A stretch of DNA of 64,000 nt from Thermoprotei archaeon (GTDB taxonomy: Archaea > Thermoproteota > Thermoprotei > Thermoproteales > B15-G16), in the NCBI GenBank assembly GCA_003649205.1, contig QMRC01000001.1, positions 1 to 64,000 of the forward strand, given 5' to 3'. Below are positions 32,530 to 42,489 of the stretch, piece after piece. Both the position numbers and the translations under genes were made by a program. Position 1 is the first letter of the stretch. The number at the start of each line of letters is the position of its first letter. Under the pieces are notes generated by a model. The model was not told the DNA's origin. It did not search any database and worked only from the letters and a program-made list of their open reading frames with translations.

Positions 32530-34473
32530 GTGTTAGGGTCACTAAATAGGTTCGTAACTATGACTCTTCGGGGATTTCAAGTGAGTGAGAAATTAATTGA
32601 GAAATGGGTAAGTGAGTACCTAGCTGAGAGTGTGTGGGAGGTTAGAGAGAACGCTAACGTGAATAGAAGCTACACAGCACTCATGAGCTACGTAGTTGAG
32701 AAAGCAATGAGAGCGCTGATACCGAAGTACTTCCCAGAGAAGGCCGTTAAGCTACACCTAGATGGCTGGATACACATACATAAACTACCCCACAGCCTAT
32801 TCATACCGTACTGCGCAGGTTGGTCAACAGAGAGAATACTGAGAATGGGACTCAAAACACCTAGCATAAGCGCTAAACCAGCAAAGCACGCAGATGTGCT
32901 CGTTGATCACCTAGTGAACTTCCTCTACTGCATAGCACAAGAGTGGACAGGTGCACAAGCTCTCTCAGCAATAGACCTCTACCTAGCACCATTTGCAGAA
33001 CACGATAGGTTAGACTACAAGAGGGTTAAGCAGTGTGTTCAGAGATTCATCTATGACCTCAACTTCACAGGCAGACTAGGTATGCAGACACCATTCACAA
33101 ACGTCATGCTGACCTGTGGAGCGATTGAGGAATACATGGATCTACCAGCTATTGTCGGTGGTGAAGTAGTTGGTACTCTAGGTGACTATTATCATAGAGT
33201 ACCTGAAGTAGTCAAGGCCTTTTGTGAGGTGTATCTGGAAGGTGATGCAACTGGTAGACCCTTCACATTCCCAATACCGACAGTACCTGTTACACCTGAC
33301 TTCTGGAAGTTCCCTGAGATGGATATGATCTGGTTAGCAACTGCTAGGAGGGGTAGCTTCTACTTCCTAAATGGTTACAGCATTGATGTAGCACAGCTAT
33401 TCTCAATGTGTTGTAGACTGGTCATTAACACAGCTAAGGTGGTTCATAAGAACAGTTACAGAGAGAAGCTAGAGGAGATCGAGGGTGAATTATTCAAAAT
33501 GAAGCACATACCGAGAGGAGTGTGGGCTATCCCCGATGCTACAGGTAGCATCGGTGTTGTGACGATAAACCTAGCTAGGATAGCTATGGAAGCTGTTAAG
33601 AGAGGCGATGAGAAGTATGTCTTCGACATACTACAGGACCTATTCAGGGTGGCTAGGGAGTGCTTGATGACTATGAGGAGGAGGTACGAGAAGAGTCTTG
33701 AGTCAGGCCTCATGCCGATGACTAGGATGTACCTTGGACACTTCATGAATCACTACAATACGATAGGTTTCGTAGCACTACCTGAGTTCAGTAGCATACT
33801 ACTCCAGAGACCTAGGTTGTGGTATATTGAGGACCCACGTGGAGCTAAGGAGGTTTGCAAGCTATATAGATCCGTGCTAGAGTTTGCGAATAAGATTTGT
33901 GAAGAGTTTGAGAGCGAGGACGGTGTTCTGTACAATATAGAGTTAGTACCTGCTGAGTCCGCTGCATATAGATTAGCTAGGTTAGACTACGAGAAGTACC
34001 CAGAGTTCAGAAGCTATATACCTGTTGAAGCACCTTTCGGTAGTGAGGGTGAGAAGGTACCCTTCTACAGTAGCCTCATAACACCGAGTTACAGTACGTG
34101 GGATCTGAGACTACAGCTAGAGGTTGAGTCCGAGATACAGCCACTATTCACTGGTGGCGTAATGAAGCACATATTCCTAGGTACAAAGCTAGAGGTTGAG
34201 CAGGTACGTAGATTTGTTGAGAATATCTGTAAGACAACGAGGATCGTGTACTTTAGCTTGACACCAGTTATGAGTGTGTGTCAGAAGTGTGGTTGGTGGG
34301 ATATTGGTATCTACGCAAGGTGTCCAAGGTGTGGTAATGAGATGATTGACGTGTATAGTAGGATAGTAGGGTATTACAGACCTGTGAAGTTGTGGAACGT
34401 AGGTAGGAAGGCAGAGTTCAAGAGCAGGAGACACCTAAGGGAAGAGGATGTAGAGAAGGTTGTCTTAATGTGA
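32530..34473 (+). CDS. nrdD: Anaerobic ribonucleoside-triphosphate reductase (NrdD-type)
   Basis: The 647-residue protein has NrdD core sequences: NANVNRSYTALMSYV, LHLDGWIHIHKLPHSL, EWTGAQALSAIDLYLAPF and the finger-loop and active-site region. The C-terminal zinc site is CQKCGW...CPRCGN. The glycyl-radical motif SRIVGYYRPVKLWN places Gly near residue 614. It reduces ribonucleotides without oxygen after activation by a radical-SAM NrdG, which is not in the window. The usual N-terminal ATP-cone is absent. Starts at GTG 32530 or ATG 32560 are both possible. Confidence 0.9.
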   Translation: MLGSLNRFVTMTLRGFQVSEKLIEKWVSEYLAESVWEVRENANVNRSYTALMSYVVEKAMRALIPKYFPEKAVKLHLDGWIHIHKLPHSLFIPYCAGWSTERILRMGLKTPSISAKPAKHADVLVDHLVNFLYCIAQEWTGAQALSAIDLYLAPFAEHDRLDYKRVKQCVQRFIYDLNFTGRLGMQTPFTNVMLTCGAIEEYMDLPAIVGGEVVGTLGDYYHRVPEVVKAFCEVYLEGDATGRPFTFPIPTVPVTPDFWKFPEMDMIWLATARRGSFYFLNGYSIDVAQLFSMCCRLVINTAKVVHKNSYREKLEEIEGELFKMKHIPRGVWAIPDATGSIGVVTINLARIAMEAVKRGDEKYVFDILQDLFRVARECLMTMRRRYEKSLESGLMPMTRMYLGHFMNHYNTIGFVALPEFSSILLQRPRLWYIEDPRGAKEVCKLYRSVLEFANKICEEFESEDGVLYNIELVPAESAAYRLARLDYEKYPEFRSYIPVEAPFGSEGEKVPFYSSLITPSYSTWDLRLQLEVESEIQPLFTGGVMKHIFLGTKLEVEQVRRFVENICKTTRIVYFSLTPVMSVCQKCGWWDIGIYARCPRCGNEMIDVYSRIVGYYRPVKLWNVGRKAEFKSRRHLREEDVEKVVLM

Positions 34474-35733
34474 CCTAGCTCTAGACAATGTGGTTACGTG
34501 TACAGCACATGATACACATGGATCGTAGCTTCTAACCGTTGTCAGTACTGTCTTCTTAATTTCCTCAACAGATTTCCCTGTAGCTAATTCCTTGACTGTC
34601 CTCTCGATGCTACCTAAGTTTATCACTGTTGGTGTGATGACATTGCACCTACTCACCACTTGGTTCCTTACGGTGTATTCATGGAGGAGTATACCTCTTG
34701 GTGCTTCTACGACCGCAAATCCAACTCCCTCATCTCTCTTAGGTTGCTCAATTATTGACCTACCGGCAATGTCCATTATCTGTGGTAGTTCTTGAGCTAC
34801 TCTATTGAGATGCTCTATCACCTCTATTACCTGTGCCACTAAATTCATAGTTATGTAGTCTTTGAGATCTCTTCGCAAATTCATAACCTCCTTCTTAGCT
34901 GGCTCACATAGTAGATTCCTTTCATTTGTGAGTAATCTAGCAAAAGCACCTACACTACACGGCTCTCCGTCTAGGAAGCAGAACTTTGCTGTTGAGTAAT
35001 CTCTAGCTTCTTCCCTGAGTATGAGACGTACCTTACTCACATCAATTTCCTCGCTTGCATTCACTGTGGGAATTCCTTCCACGACTGAGTACCTATGACT
35101 TTTCAGAGCCATGAACTTGCCATACCTAGAGACCTTGGGTATACCTCTCATGGCATCTAGTAGCTTCCTCAGTAGCTCCTCGTATCTACGACATAAATCC
35201 CTCACTTTCTTGAGTAGGTTCTCTAGTACACTTCTCCTCGGAATGTGGTATGCTCCACCAACCGCTAGAGTGACAGGGTGAACCCTATTACCGAATAGAG
35301 TTTCTGCTACAGTAGCTACCTCGCTACGCAGTATAATCACGTCTCGAAGTAGCTCACGGTACTTAGCTACATCCTGTATCACGTCTGGTAGCATCATCGC
35401 TATATGAATTAGATGGCTATCAATGTGATTTAGTCTAAGTGCTACATCTCTCAGTATCTTAACCTCCTCACGTACTTCAATACCAAGTGCTCTCTCTATC
35501 GCAAGTACTGAGCACACCGTATGTGCGTAACCACATATACCACAGATCCTACTGGTGACACTAGGTACGTACCTGTACTTCAGTCCTGTAACGACCTTCT
35601 CAATTAACCTAATGCCCTCGAGAGCAGCTACCCTAACATCTTTGACAACACCCTTCTCATCGGTAAATAGCTCTACCTCGAGATGACCCTCAACTCTCGG
35701 AATCTCAAGTGCTCTCAACCTAACACTATCCAC
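34465..35733 (-). CDS. [NiFe] hydrogenase large (alpha) subunit, group 3 type
   Basis: The 422-residue protein has the N-terminal nickel motif SRICGICGYAHTVCSVLA (RxCGxCxxxH) and the C-terminal motif DPCVSCAVH (DPCxxCxxH), providing the four Cys ligands. About ten residues follow the last His and would be removed by a maturation protease. The size and cytosolic, signal-free form fit the sulfhydrogenase / NADP-dependent group 3b enzyme. It is the last gene of hydBGDA and overlaps the delta gene by 8 bp; the other end overlaps nrdD by 9 bp. Confidence 0.93.
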   Translation of the reverse strand: MDSVRLRALEIPRVEGHLEVELFTDEKGVVKDVRVAALEGIRLIEKVVTGLKYRYVPSVTSRICGICGYAHTVCSVLAIERALGIEVREEVKILRDVALRLNHIDSHLIHIAMMLPDVIQDVAKYRELLRDVIILRSEVATVAETLFGNRVHPVTLAVGGAYHIPRRSVLENLLKKVRDLCRRYEELLRKLLDAMRGIPKVSRYGKFMALKSHRYSVVEGIPTVNASEEIDVSKVRLILREEARDYSTAKFCFLDGEPCSVGAFARLLTNERNLLCEPAKKEVMNLRRDLKDYITMNLVAQVIEVIEHLNRVAQELPQIMDIAGRSIIEQPKRDEGVGFAVVEAPRGILLHEYTVRNQVVSRCNVITPTVINLGSIERTVKELATGKSVEEIKKTVLTTVRSYDPCVSCAVHVTTLSRARSH

Positions 35734-36514
35734 TATCTAACACCTCAGTAACCTTTGCTCGAAGACTAGAGAATGTCTGGAATATACTCATTAACTTCTT
35801 AATGGTTACAGAATCAAGCAGATTCTTTTCCTTTAAAATGTTGATGTACTCCCTAATTCTAAGCTCAGGAGCTGGACCCCTACAACCTAGACAGGGAGCA
35901 CCAACTCTAGGACACCTAGCTTCGCAACCACCTCTCGTCAATGGACCAAGACACAGTACTCCTTTTTCAAGTAAACACACCATACCTCGTGCTTTGCACT
36001 CGAAGCATACTGTATGTTCACAGAGCTTAAACTCCTTACCTAGAATCAGTGATGTAAGGAGCTTTTGAAGCTCAGATTTGGGTGGTGGACAACCAGGTAC
36101 TACGTACGAAACCTTAACAAGTTCGGTAATTGGCTTAGCCTCTGGCGGTGGCAACCTCCTTAACTTAGGTAAAGTTCCTTGATATACCTCACGAGTAATC
36201 TGCTGTAAGTTCTCAAACGTTAAACATGACTGCGATACACCACCTAGCACAGCACATGAACCTAAAGCTACGACGTACTGAGCCTTCTCACTAGCACTCT
36301 TAAGCAACTCGTAGTCACGTTCACTAGCTACAGCACCCTCAACTATCAGTACATCCACCTTGCTGGGTTCAGCATCCATGATTAACCTACAGTACTCAAG
36401 CTCCAGGTAATTCAGTAAACCTGGCGTCGTTAGGAGAACGTCGAGTAACTCATTAACGCAGCCTTCACAACCTGTCAAGCTAAGTATACCTAGCCTCAAC
36501 TTCTTCATACTCAT
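35726..36514 (-). CDS. [NiFe] hydrogenase small (delta) subunit
   Basis: The 262-residue protein has GCEGCVNELLD, EGAVASERDY, GSCAVLGGV and PGCPPPK for the proximal Fe-S cluster. The Cys-rich C-terminal half (CEHTVCFECKARGMVC, CEARCPRVGAPCLGCRG) carries further clusters. No twin-arginine signal is present, so it is cytosolic. It relays electrons between the NiFe site and the gamma/beta subunits. Overlaps on both sides indicate one operon. Confidence 0.93.
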   Translation of the reverse strand: MSMKKLRLGILSLTGCEGCVNELLDVLLTTPGLLNYLELEYCRLIMDAEPSKVDVLIVEGAVASERDYELLKSASEKAQYVVALGSCAVLGGVSQSCLTFENLQQITREVYQGTLPKLRRLPPPEAKPITELVKVSYVVPGCPPPKSELQKLLTSLILGKEFKLCEHTVCFECKARGMVCLLEKGVLCLGPLTRGGCEARCPRVGAPCLGCRGPAPELRIREYINILKEKNLLDSVTIKKLMSIFQTFSSLRAKVTEVLDSG

Positions 36515-37368
36515 CTAATATCCTCCTCACGAATTTCACTAAGGGCAAATACAGGGCCATCCAGACAGACGTACTTACCGTTAGATAGCATGCAGTGACC
36601 ACACTTACCAATACCACACTGCATCTTCCACTCAAGTGAGAGGTAGATCCTATTCCTACTGATGCCTAGCGACAGTAGCTTCGGTATTGATACCCTCATC
36701 ATTATTGGTGGACCACAGACACAAGCAACAGTATGTGGTCCTCTTGGTGTAGGTACCTTATCGAGTAGCTGTGTAACAACACCAACAAATCCTCTCCAAG
36801 TTTCATCAGGTTTATCAACTGTTAAGTACACGTCAATGTACTTACTCCAGTAATCTAGGTCATACCTTCTGGGTATTAGTCTTGGTTCTCTACTACCGTA
36901 GAGGAGTACTACATCTCTAAACTCGTGTCTGTGCTCACAAATGTAGTGTAGGAGGCTCGACACAGCGAAGAGTCCTGTACCACCTGCTAGTACTATAACA
37001 TTCATGTCGTAGAAGTTCTCAATTGGAAAACCCTTACCTAGTGGTGCTCTCACACCAACGATGTCTCCAGGTTTTAGTGCGTGTATTGCTCTCGTAACAG
37101 TTCCAACAGCTCTCACTGAGACCTCAAAGTGCTCACTACTCCTAGATGGTGAGGAAGCTATTGCGAAGGGCGCCTCACCATAGCCAAATACTGAAACCTC
37201 AGCGAATTGACCTGGTCTAAAGCTAAATCTTCTCTGCTCTTCTTCATCGATGTACCTTAGCTTGAGAGTCTTGATATCTGGAGTCTCCTCAATTACATCT
37301 AGCACCTTAGCTAGCTTAGGTACGTAAGGACTTAAGAACTTCAATACCAACCACCTCACTAAGTACAT
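36511..37368 (-). CDS. Hydrogenase gamma subunit (FAD/NAD(P)-binding, sulfhydrogenase type)
   Basis: The 285-residue ferredoxin-reductase-like protein has the FAD site FRPGQFAEVSVFG and SSPS, the NAD(P)-binding VIVLAGGTGLFAVSSLLHY and CGPPIMM. The C-terminal 2Fe-2S motif is MQCGIGKCGHCM...YVCLDGPVF. The annotated ATG overlaps the beta gene end by 53 bp; a GTG at 37302 would avoid this but loses a family-like N-terminus. It transfers electrons to or from NAD(P)H. Confidence 0.9.
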   Translation of the reverse strand: MYLVRWLVLKFLSPYVPKLAKVLDVIEETPDIKTLKLRYIDEEEQRRFSFRPGQFAEVSVFGYGEAPFAIASSPSRSSEHFEVSVRAVGTVTRAIHALKPGDIVGVRAPLGKGFPIENFYDMNVIVLAGGTGLFAVSSLLHYICEHRHEFRDVVLLYGSREPRLIPRRYDLDYWSKYIDVYLTVDKPDETWRGFVGVVTQLLDKVPTPRGPHTVACVCGPPIMMRVSIPKLLSLGISRNRIYLSLEWKMQCGIGKCGHCMLSNGKYVCLDGPVFALSEIREEDIR

Positions 37369-38347
37369 CTAGTGGAGATATTGCTGCTGGGCACACAATA
37401 GCACACCTACTACAACCAACACAACCAAATACACCGTACTTCCTCCACATGAATACGAACTTATGGTAGTACCTATGCTTAAACCTCTCAGTAGGATCAG
37501 CTCTAGCTACTCTACCACCTGCAACCATTGTGAAGTACCTGAAGATACAGGGATCCCACTTCCTAACTCTAGTACACTTGAAGGGTACTAACGACAGTAC
37601 TCTATCCTCAATCTCAAAGCAGTGACAAGTTGGGCAGACAGCTAGACAGGAACCACAAATCATGCACTTCTCTGCGAACTTACTCCACACATCAGCACCG
37701 TACTTCTGATCAAGAATACGCACAAGCTCTTCAGCAGCTTTTGGATTAGGACCTGTAGACTCCACTATTGTCTCCTCAATAACTTCCTTCTCAATACCAT
37801 CAATGACCTCTCTACCTCTAGCACTACCTACCTTAACTAAGTACTCACCCTCTCTAGGCACTATCCATAGATCGTACGTACCGTACCACGGCTTATCACA
37901 CGCTAGTACATCGCAGAAGCACTTATCACTTGGCTTCTCTGCACAGCTCAGAACTATTATGAGGGCACGTCGTCTCCGCTCAAGGTAGTGTACATCTCTT
38001 GGTTCGGTACTGTGTACACTATCTAAGACTGCTATAGCATTGCAGTCACATGGATGTATGCAGAAGAACGCATTCTTTCTCTCATCTATTACTGGTGTAA
38101 CTCTTTCGATCTCGTATGGTGTGGGTCCTTCACATGTGAAGAGTGGTTCTTCATTTGGTTGTAGGAAGTACCTTGGTGATGGGTACACTATACCTGCATC
38201 TAAAGTAACATCTCTACCTGTTGTTACCTCTGTCATAACTGTTCCCTGAGGTTCCTCTATTGTCGGTGCTATGACTATGTAGCCCTTGCTAACTAGGTCA
38301 TCAACTAATCTACGTAGGTTACCCTCTCTAACCCTATAGACCTTCAT
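37316..38347 (-). CDS. Hydrogenase beta subunit (4Fe-4S, sulfhydrogenase type)
   Basis: The 343-residue protein has two ferredoxin-like motifs, CMICGSCLAVCPTCHC and GCVGCSRCAIVCPAAI, near residues 228 and 305. The earlier FCIHPCDCNAIAVLD and ALIIVLSCAEKPSDKCFC are found in the sulfite-reductase A / HydB family. It is the first gene of the operon. The order beta-gamma-delta-alpha matches archaeal sulfhydrogenases, which couple H2 to NADPH or reduce sulfur to H2S in vitro. Confidence 0.9.
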   Translation of the reverse strand: MKVYRVREGNLRRLVDDLVSKGYIVIAPTIEEPQGTVMTEVTTGRDVTLDAGIVYPSPRYFLQPNEEPLFTCEGPTPYEIERVTPVIDERKNAFFCIHPCDCNAIAVLDSVHSTEPRDVHYLERRRRALIIVLSCAEKPSDKCFCDVLACDKPWYGTYDLWIVPREGEYLVKVGSARGREVIDGIEKEVIEETIVESTGPNPKAAEELVRILDQKYGADVWSKFAEKCMICGSCLAVCPTCHCFEIEDRVLSLVPFKCTRVRKWDPCIFRYFTMVAGGRVARADPTERFKHRYYHKFVFMWRKYGVFGCVGCSRCAIVCPAAISPLDVLSEVVGIEVLKSLRT

Positions 38348-38529
38348 GGTGTGTCGAAACTCCTTTTCCGTAGCTCTTGAGATTACTGGGGGCTATACTG
38401 GGTAATGGTATTTATCAATTATAGTCGTCCATGATAACCTCGTAGCTGTGGTATTGTCTTGGAAGTTGCTCTAGGGGGTAAACCCATGAAGTAGTGTAAT
38501 ATTGTTGTGTGGTATCTCTGTTGTGAACT
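38348..38529. promoter_or_regulatory. Divergent promoter region, hydrogenase operon / mannosidase
   Basis: The 182-bp space between the hydrogenase operon (minus) and the GH38 gene (plus) has no gene. TATTTATCAATTATAG near 38409 could serve as TATA for either direction. I see no clear regulator-binding palindrome. Confidence 0.35.
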
Positions 38530-41073
38530 ATGTCGAGGCTCAAGATATATCTCCTCGGTCATAGCCACATAGATGTTGCTTGGCTATGGTCCACTAATGA
38601 GACTAAGGTTGTCTGTCATGATACATTTCTCAACGTCATTAAGCTTATGGAGAGGTTCCCTGATTTCAAGTATGCTCAGAGCACAGCGCTGTACTATAGG
38701 TGGATTGAAGAGCAGTACCCTGAACTACTTGAGAGGATTAGGAAGTTGATTAATAGAGGTCAGTGGGAGGTTGTTGGTGGTTCTTGGGTTGAATGTGATT
38801 GTATTGTCGTCTCTGGTGAGTCGTTAGTCAGACAGTTCGTCTATGGTAAGAAGTACCTTAGAGAGAAGCTCGGTGTAGACGTTGAGGTTGCTTGGTTTCC
38901 TGATTCCTTCGGATTTCCATCTATATTACCTCAGATACTTAAGAAGTGTGGTATTAAGTACTTCTTCACACAGAAGCTCAACTGGAACGACATTGTCCTC
39001 TACCCCTACAATGCGTTTTGGTGGGAAAGCAGTGATGGTTCTAGAGTCCTCGTATACAATCCACTGCTGTGGTTTTGGACTAGGTTGTGGGATATGGATC
39101 TCTGGCGTACATTCATTAACTTATCACTTGCAAGGCAGGAACTTAGTGAGCTACTACTACTGTACGGCTATGGTGATCATGGTGGTGGCCCTACTAGCGA
39201 TATGGTTCAGTACGTACTTGAGAAACTACCTTCAGAACTGAGTAAGCTTGGTGTTGTTGAGACTTCTCACATTCGAGCAATCGACTACTTCCGCATGCTG
39301 GAAGAGAGCTACGGTGCAACTCTACCCACCTATAGAGGTGAGCTATATCTTCAGTTCCATAGAGGAGTATTTTCTTCTCAAGTTAAGGTAAAGGAGTTAA
39401 TTAAGAGATGCGAGTACTTACTTGAGGTTCTCGAGAAGTTATACACCATTAGGTACCTCGTAACGAATAGGGTCTACAGTAGGGAGGAGGTTCAGAAACT
39501 CTGGTTAGAGCTGTTGACTGCGCAGTTCCATGATGTTGCATCCGGTACTCTATCTGAAACTCCGTACTGGGAATTTAGGAGATCTCTGGAGCATCTTGAA
39601 AAGGAGCTTCACAATAAGGTTTGTGAAGTATTGCTCGAGTTAGTTGCTAGATCTCTGAAGTCAGGTAATGTAACTACTCTCGTGGTATTCAATCCAGTAC
39701 CTAGGTGTAGGAGAGTTTACGTATACGTACCCTCAGGATACGGTCTTCAATCAGTAAGAGATATCGTGAGTAGTGAAGCTCTAGATCTAGTTGCTGTAGA
39801 TGTGCATGGGTTTGAGATTGCTGCTATTCCACTTACAGAGCTGAGGAACCTAGATGTCCACACTGATCTACGAGTTATGGAAAATGAGAGGGAGGTTGCT
39901 CTCGAAAATAGCTACGTTAGAATCACCGTAGATAGGCTTAGTGGTAGAGTTAAGCAGCTCTATAGCAAGGTACTAGGTTTTGAGTACTTAGCTGGTAGAG
40001 GTATTAGGTTGGAGCTATATGACGATAAACCTACCTTGGGTAGAGCTACCATTGGTACTGTCGAGAAGTTCGTGGATTACTACTACGATTGCTGGGAGGT
40101 CTATGCTCTTCAGAGTACTGATGGTGTGAAGTTTGTAGAGCTAAATAATCCACTTAGAGTGGAGGTTATTGAGAGAGGTCCTCTAAGAGCTACTGTCTTG
40201 GTGGAGTACGAGTACCGTGATGAGTCTGGTAACGAAGCACACGTAAGGCACTACATAAGGCTCTACAGCAATGAGCCATGGATAGAAGGGGTTCTCGATA
40301 TTGATTGGAAGTGTTGCCACAAGATGCTTAAGCTGTGTCTTGACCTAAGCTTCTGGTCTGAGTACGTTAGAGTTGGTGAGCCATACGGATCGGTATTGAG
40401 GAGGAATCCAGCTTCACCATACTCAACACTATACGATAGAGCTAAGTGGGAAGCACCATTCAACACGTGGATTGACTATAGTGATGGTGAGAAGGGACTA
40501 GCAGTAATCTGTGGTACCAGATTCAGCTATGATCTGATGGTACAAACCCTCAGATTGACCATATTGAGAGCACCTCGATATCCACCAGATGGATGGAGAA
40601 CACCATGGACTAAGGAGGTACTTGAGGCACAGAAGGTAGTTGAGCAAGAGAGGCACATAGTTACGTACTACCTGTACCCACATAGAGGTAACTACGAAGA
40701 AGGGGAAGTACCTACAGTAGCTGAAAACCTAACAAAAGAACCAATCACATACCTATACCCAGGAACAGGGAAGGCTCTCAGGCTTACTACACTCAAAGTA
40801 GAACCCACCATGATACAGGTACCTGCACTAAAGCTCTCCGAAAGCAGAGACACGATTACAGTTAGACTAGTCAATCCCTACGAGCATGAAATTGATGTAG
40901 AGATCGAGCTCCTAAACCACGACATCGCATTAGTAAATGCTAGAGAACTCAATCTACTTGAAGAACCAATAGAAGAAATCAAGGACCTAGCAAGAGATAG
41001 AGTACGTACAACGCTCATCAAGCATGAGATCAAGACGATTGAATTAGAGGTACAGCATAAGGAAAGAACCTAA
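38530..41073 (+). CDS. Glycoside hydrolase family 38 alpha-mannosidase
   Basis: The 847-residue protein has the GH38 zinc site GHSHIDVAWLW near residue 10, the nucleophile-region AWFPDSFGFPSILPQIL near 120-135 and YGYGDHGGGPT, with QFHDVASGTLSE in the helical domain. The C-terminal half is beta-sandwich. No signal peptide is visible, so it is cytosolic. It hydrolyses alpha-mannosides, probably in glycan turnover. Composition drifts from T/G-rich at the start to A/C-rich at the end, without a frameshift. Confidence 0.93.
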   Translation: MSRLKIYLLGHSHIDVAWLWSTNETKVVCHDTFLNVIKLMERFPDFKYAQSTALYYRWIEEQYPELLERIRKLINRGQWEVVGGSWVECDCIVVSGESLVRQFVYGKKYLREKLGVDVEVAWFPDSFGFPSILPQILKKCGIKYFFTQKLNWNDIVLYPYNAFWWESSDGSRVLVYNPLLWFWTRLWDMDLWRTFINLSLARQELSELLLLYGYGDHGGGPTSDMVQYVLEKLPSELSKLGVVETSHIRAIDYFRMLEESYGATLPTYRGELYLQFHRGVFSSQVKVKELIKRCEYLLEVLEKLYTIRYLVTNRVYSREEVQKLWLELLTAQFHDVASGTLSETPYWEFRRSLEHLEKELHNKVCEVLLELVARSLKSGNVTTLVVFNPVPRCRRVYVYVPSGYGLQSVRDIVSSEALDLVAVDVHGFEIAAIPLTELRNLDVHTDLRVMENEREVALENSYVRITVDRLSGRVKQLYSKVLGFEYLAGRGIRLELYDDKPTLGRATIGTVEKFVDYYYDCWEVYALQSTDGVKFVELNNPLRVEVIERGPLRATVLVEYEYRDESGNEAHVRHYIRLYSNEPWIEGVLDIDWKCCHKMLKLCLDLSFWSEYVRVGEPYGSVLRRNPASPYSTLYDRAKWEAPFNTWIDYSDGEKGLAVICGTRFSYDLMVQTLRLTILRAPRYPPDGWRTPWTKEVLEAQKVVEQERHIVTYYLYPHRGNYEEGEVPTVAENLTKEPITYLYPGTGKALRLTTLKVEPTMIQVPALKLSESRDTITVRLVNPYEHEIDVEIELLNHDIALVNARELNLLEEPIEEIKDLARDRVRTTLIKHEIKTIELEVQHKERT

Positions 41074-41137
41074 GAGCAAAGTTTATTAGATTAAACATGA
41101 CTCGGTTAGGTAGATCAAGCTTATGGGGTAGACAGGT

Positions 41138-41329
41138 ATGCCAAGCCATGGATCACTAACAAAGGCGGGAAAGGTGAGGAACGCAACACCCAAGATACCA
41201 CCGAAACCAAAGAAGAATCTAAGTCCAAGGAGGAGAAACAAACGCAACTACAAGAGGAGAATAGTAGTACCAACAGCACTGGGTACAGGACCAACGACGG
41301 CGGGAACAGTGATGCCTGCAAGATCTTAA
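41138..41329 (+). CDS. rps30e: Ribosomal protein S30e
   Basis: The 63-residue basic protein begins [20 protein letters not shown], then [20 protein letters not shown], the S30e signature. It is a small-subunit ribosomal protein. Length is normal for archaeal S30e. The C-terminal stretch [15 protein letters not shown] is more divergent. A TATA-like GTTTATTAG lies about 55 bp upstream. It is an isolated gene between gh38 and a convergent MFS gene. Confidence 0.93.
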   Translation: MPSHGSLTKAGKVRNATPKIPPKPKKNLSPRRRNKRNYKRRIVVPTALGTGPTTAGTVMPARS

Positions 41330-41353
41330 GCACGCCACTTTTCCTCCCTCAAT

Positions 41354-42460
41354 TCAGTACCTAAACCTCCGATATCTAATGGATAGGTACAGTACTACGG
41401 CAGCGAGGCAAAATACAACTACTGAAATTAGCAAGACATTATTCACATCTGAACTCACTCCTACGGTTAAGAGCACGATGAAACCAGCAATGCCATAGGC
41501 ACAGTAGTACCTAGACATGGCAATAGCCTGATTCACAGCTCCATAAACTCTGGAGAGTAAGGTAAATGCAGATACCTCGAAGAACGTACTTAGAGGGATA
41601 AGCCATAGCAGTAGAGCTGCTAGAGGGTAGGTATACCAGATTACGAGAGTTACAGCTGTTAGAGCGAGGTAGCTAAGTATCGTGAGTTCGAGTACGTACG
41701 CAGAACCATACCTATCAACGAAGTAACCAGCAATAGGCCTCACAATGCTTAAGAGCAGAGGTGGAAGACCTGAGTAAACTACGCAGTACAGTACTGGATC
41801 CGGTACAATGTACCTAAGTATCCTAGCATAACCACACCACAGCAACTCACTACCAGCAAGACCAAGCACCAGTACTAGAGTTAACTCACCACGTAAAGCA
41901 ACAACACTACGTAGAGTACATCTGGAGTAACGTACCCTAACTCTCTTAGTCGCGTAGAGTAGCAGTAGAGACGCTATTAAATTGAGCACTGTAATCAGCA
42001 TCACAGTACCCTGAAAACCAAGTAGTCTCAGCAAGAAACCACCAATGAAACCAGCAATAGAGTACCCTAGCACGTAGCTCACAGTTACCTTAGCGTAAAT
42101 AAGTCCGCGACCACCAGATAGGTGGAAGCATATAGCGAAGCATGTAGCGAACAAAACAACTCCACCTAGAGAGGCAGGTGCAGCGAACAAGTAACCGTAC
42201 TCAATACCTATAGCTAACAACCCTACCTCAAATACCTGTAGAATTGAAACCAATCCCAGAAACCAGTACCCTAGCTTCTCACCGAGGTAACATATCACTG
42301 GTGTAATGACTAGCGGTATTAATTCAGCTACTGAGTACCTTAGTATAAGCGTCATTGAGTTAGCTAAGTACCTAGTTAGGAAGAAGTAGAGAGACCATGA
42401 AGATGACGATAGTAGTAGCGAGATGGCTAGTATGGCGTAGATACTTCTCACCAACTTCAT
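41354..42460 (-). CDS. MFS-type transporter
   Basis: The 368-residue protein has 10 to 12 transmembrane helices. An MFS-like GYFVDRYGSAYVLELT loop is at about residues 245-260, and a cytoplasmic basic stretch YATKRVRVRYSRC lies between halves. The substrate is unknown. It resembles the other MFS gene at 27403 in size and layout but not in detail. It converges on rps30e. Confidence 0.75.
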   Translation of the reverse strand: MKLVRSIYAILAISLLLSSSSWSLYFFLTRYLANSMTLILRYSVAELIPLVITPVICYLGEKLGYWFLGLVSILQVFEVGLLAIGIEYGYLFAAPASLGGVVLFATCFAICFHLSGGRGLIYAKVTVSYVLGYSIAGFIGGFLLRLLGFQGTVMLITVLNLIASLLLLYATKRVRVRYSRCTLRSVVALRGELTLVLVLGLAGSELLWCGYARILRYIVPDPVLYCVVYSGLPPLLLSIVRPIAGYFVDRYGSAYVLELTILSYLALTAVTLVIWYTYPLAALLLWLIPLSTFFEVSAFTLLSRVYGAVNQAIAMSRYYCAYGIAGFIVLLTVGVSSDVNNVLLISVVVFCLAAVVLYLSIRYRRFRY

Positions 42461-42489
42461 GATTTCCCGAACATGTCACGTGTATCGAC

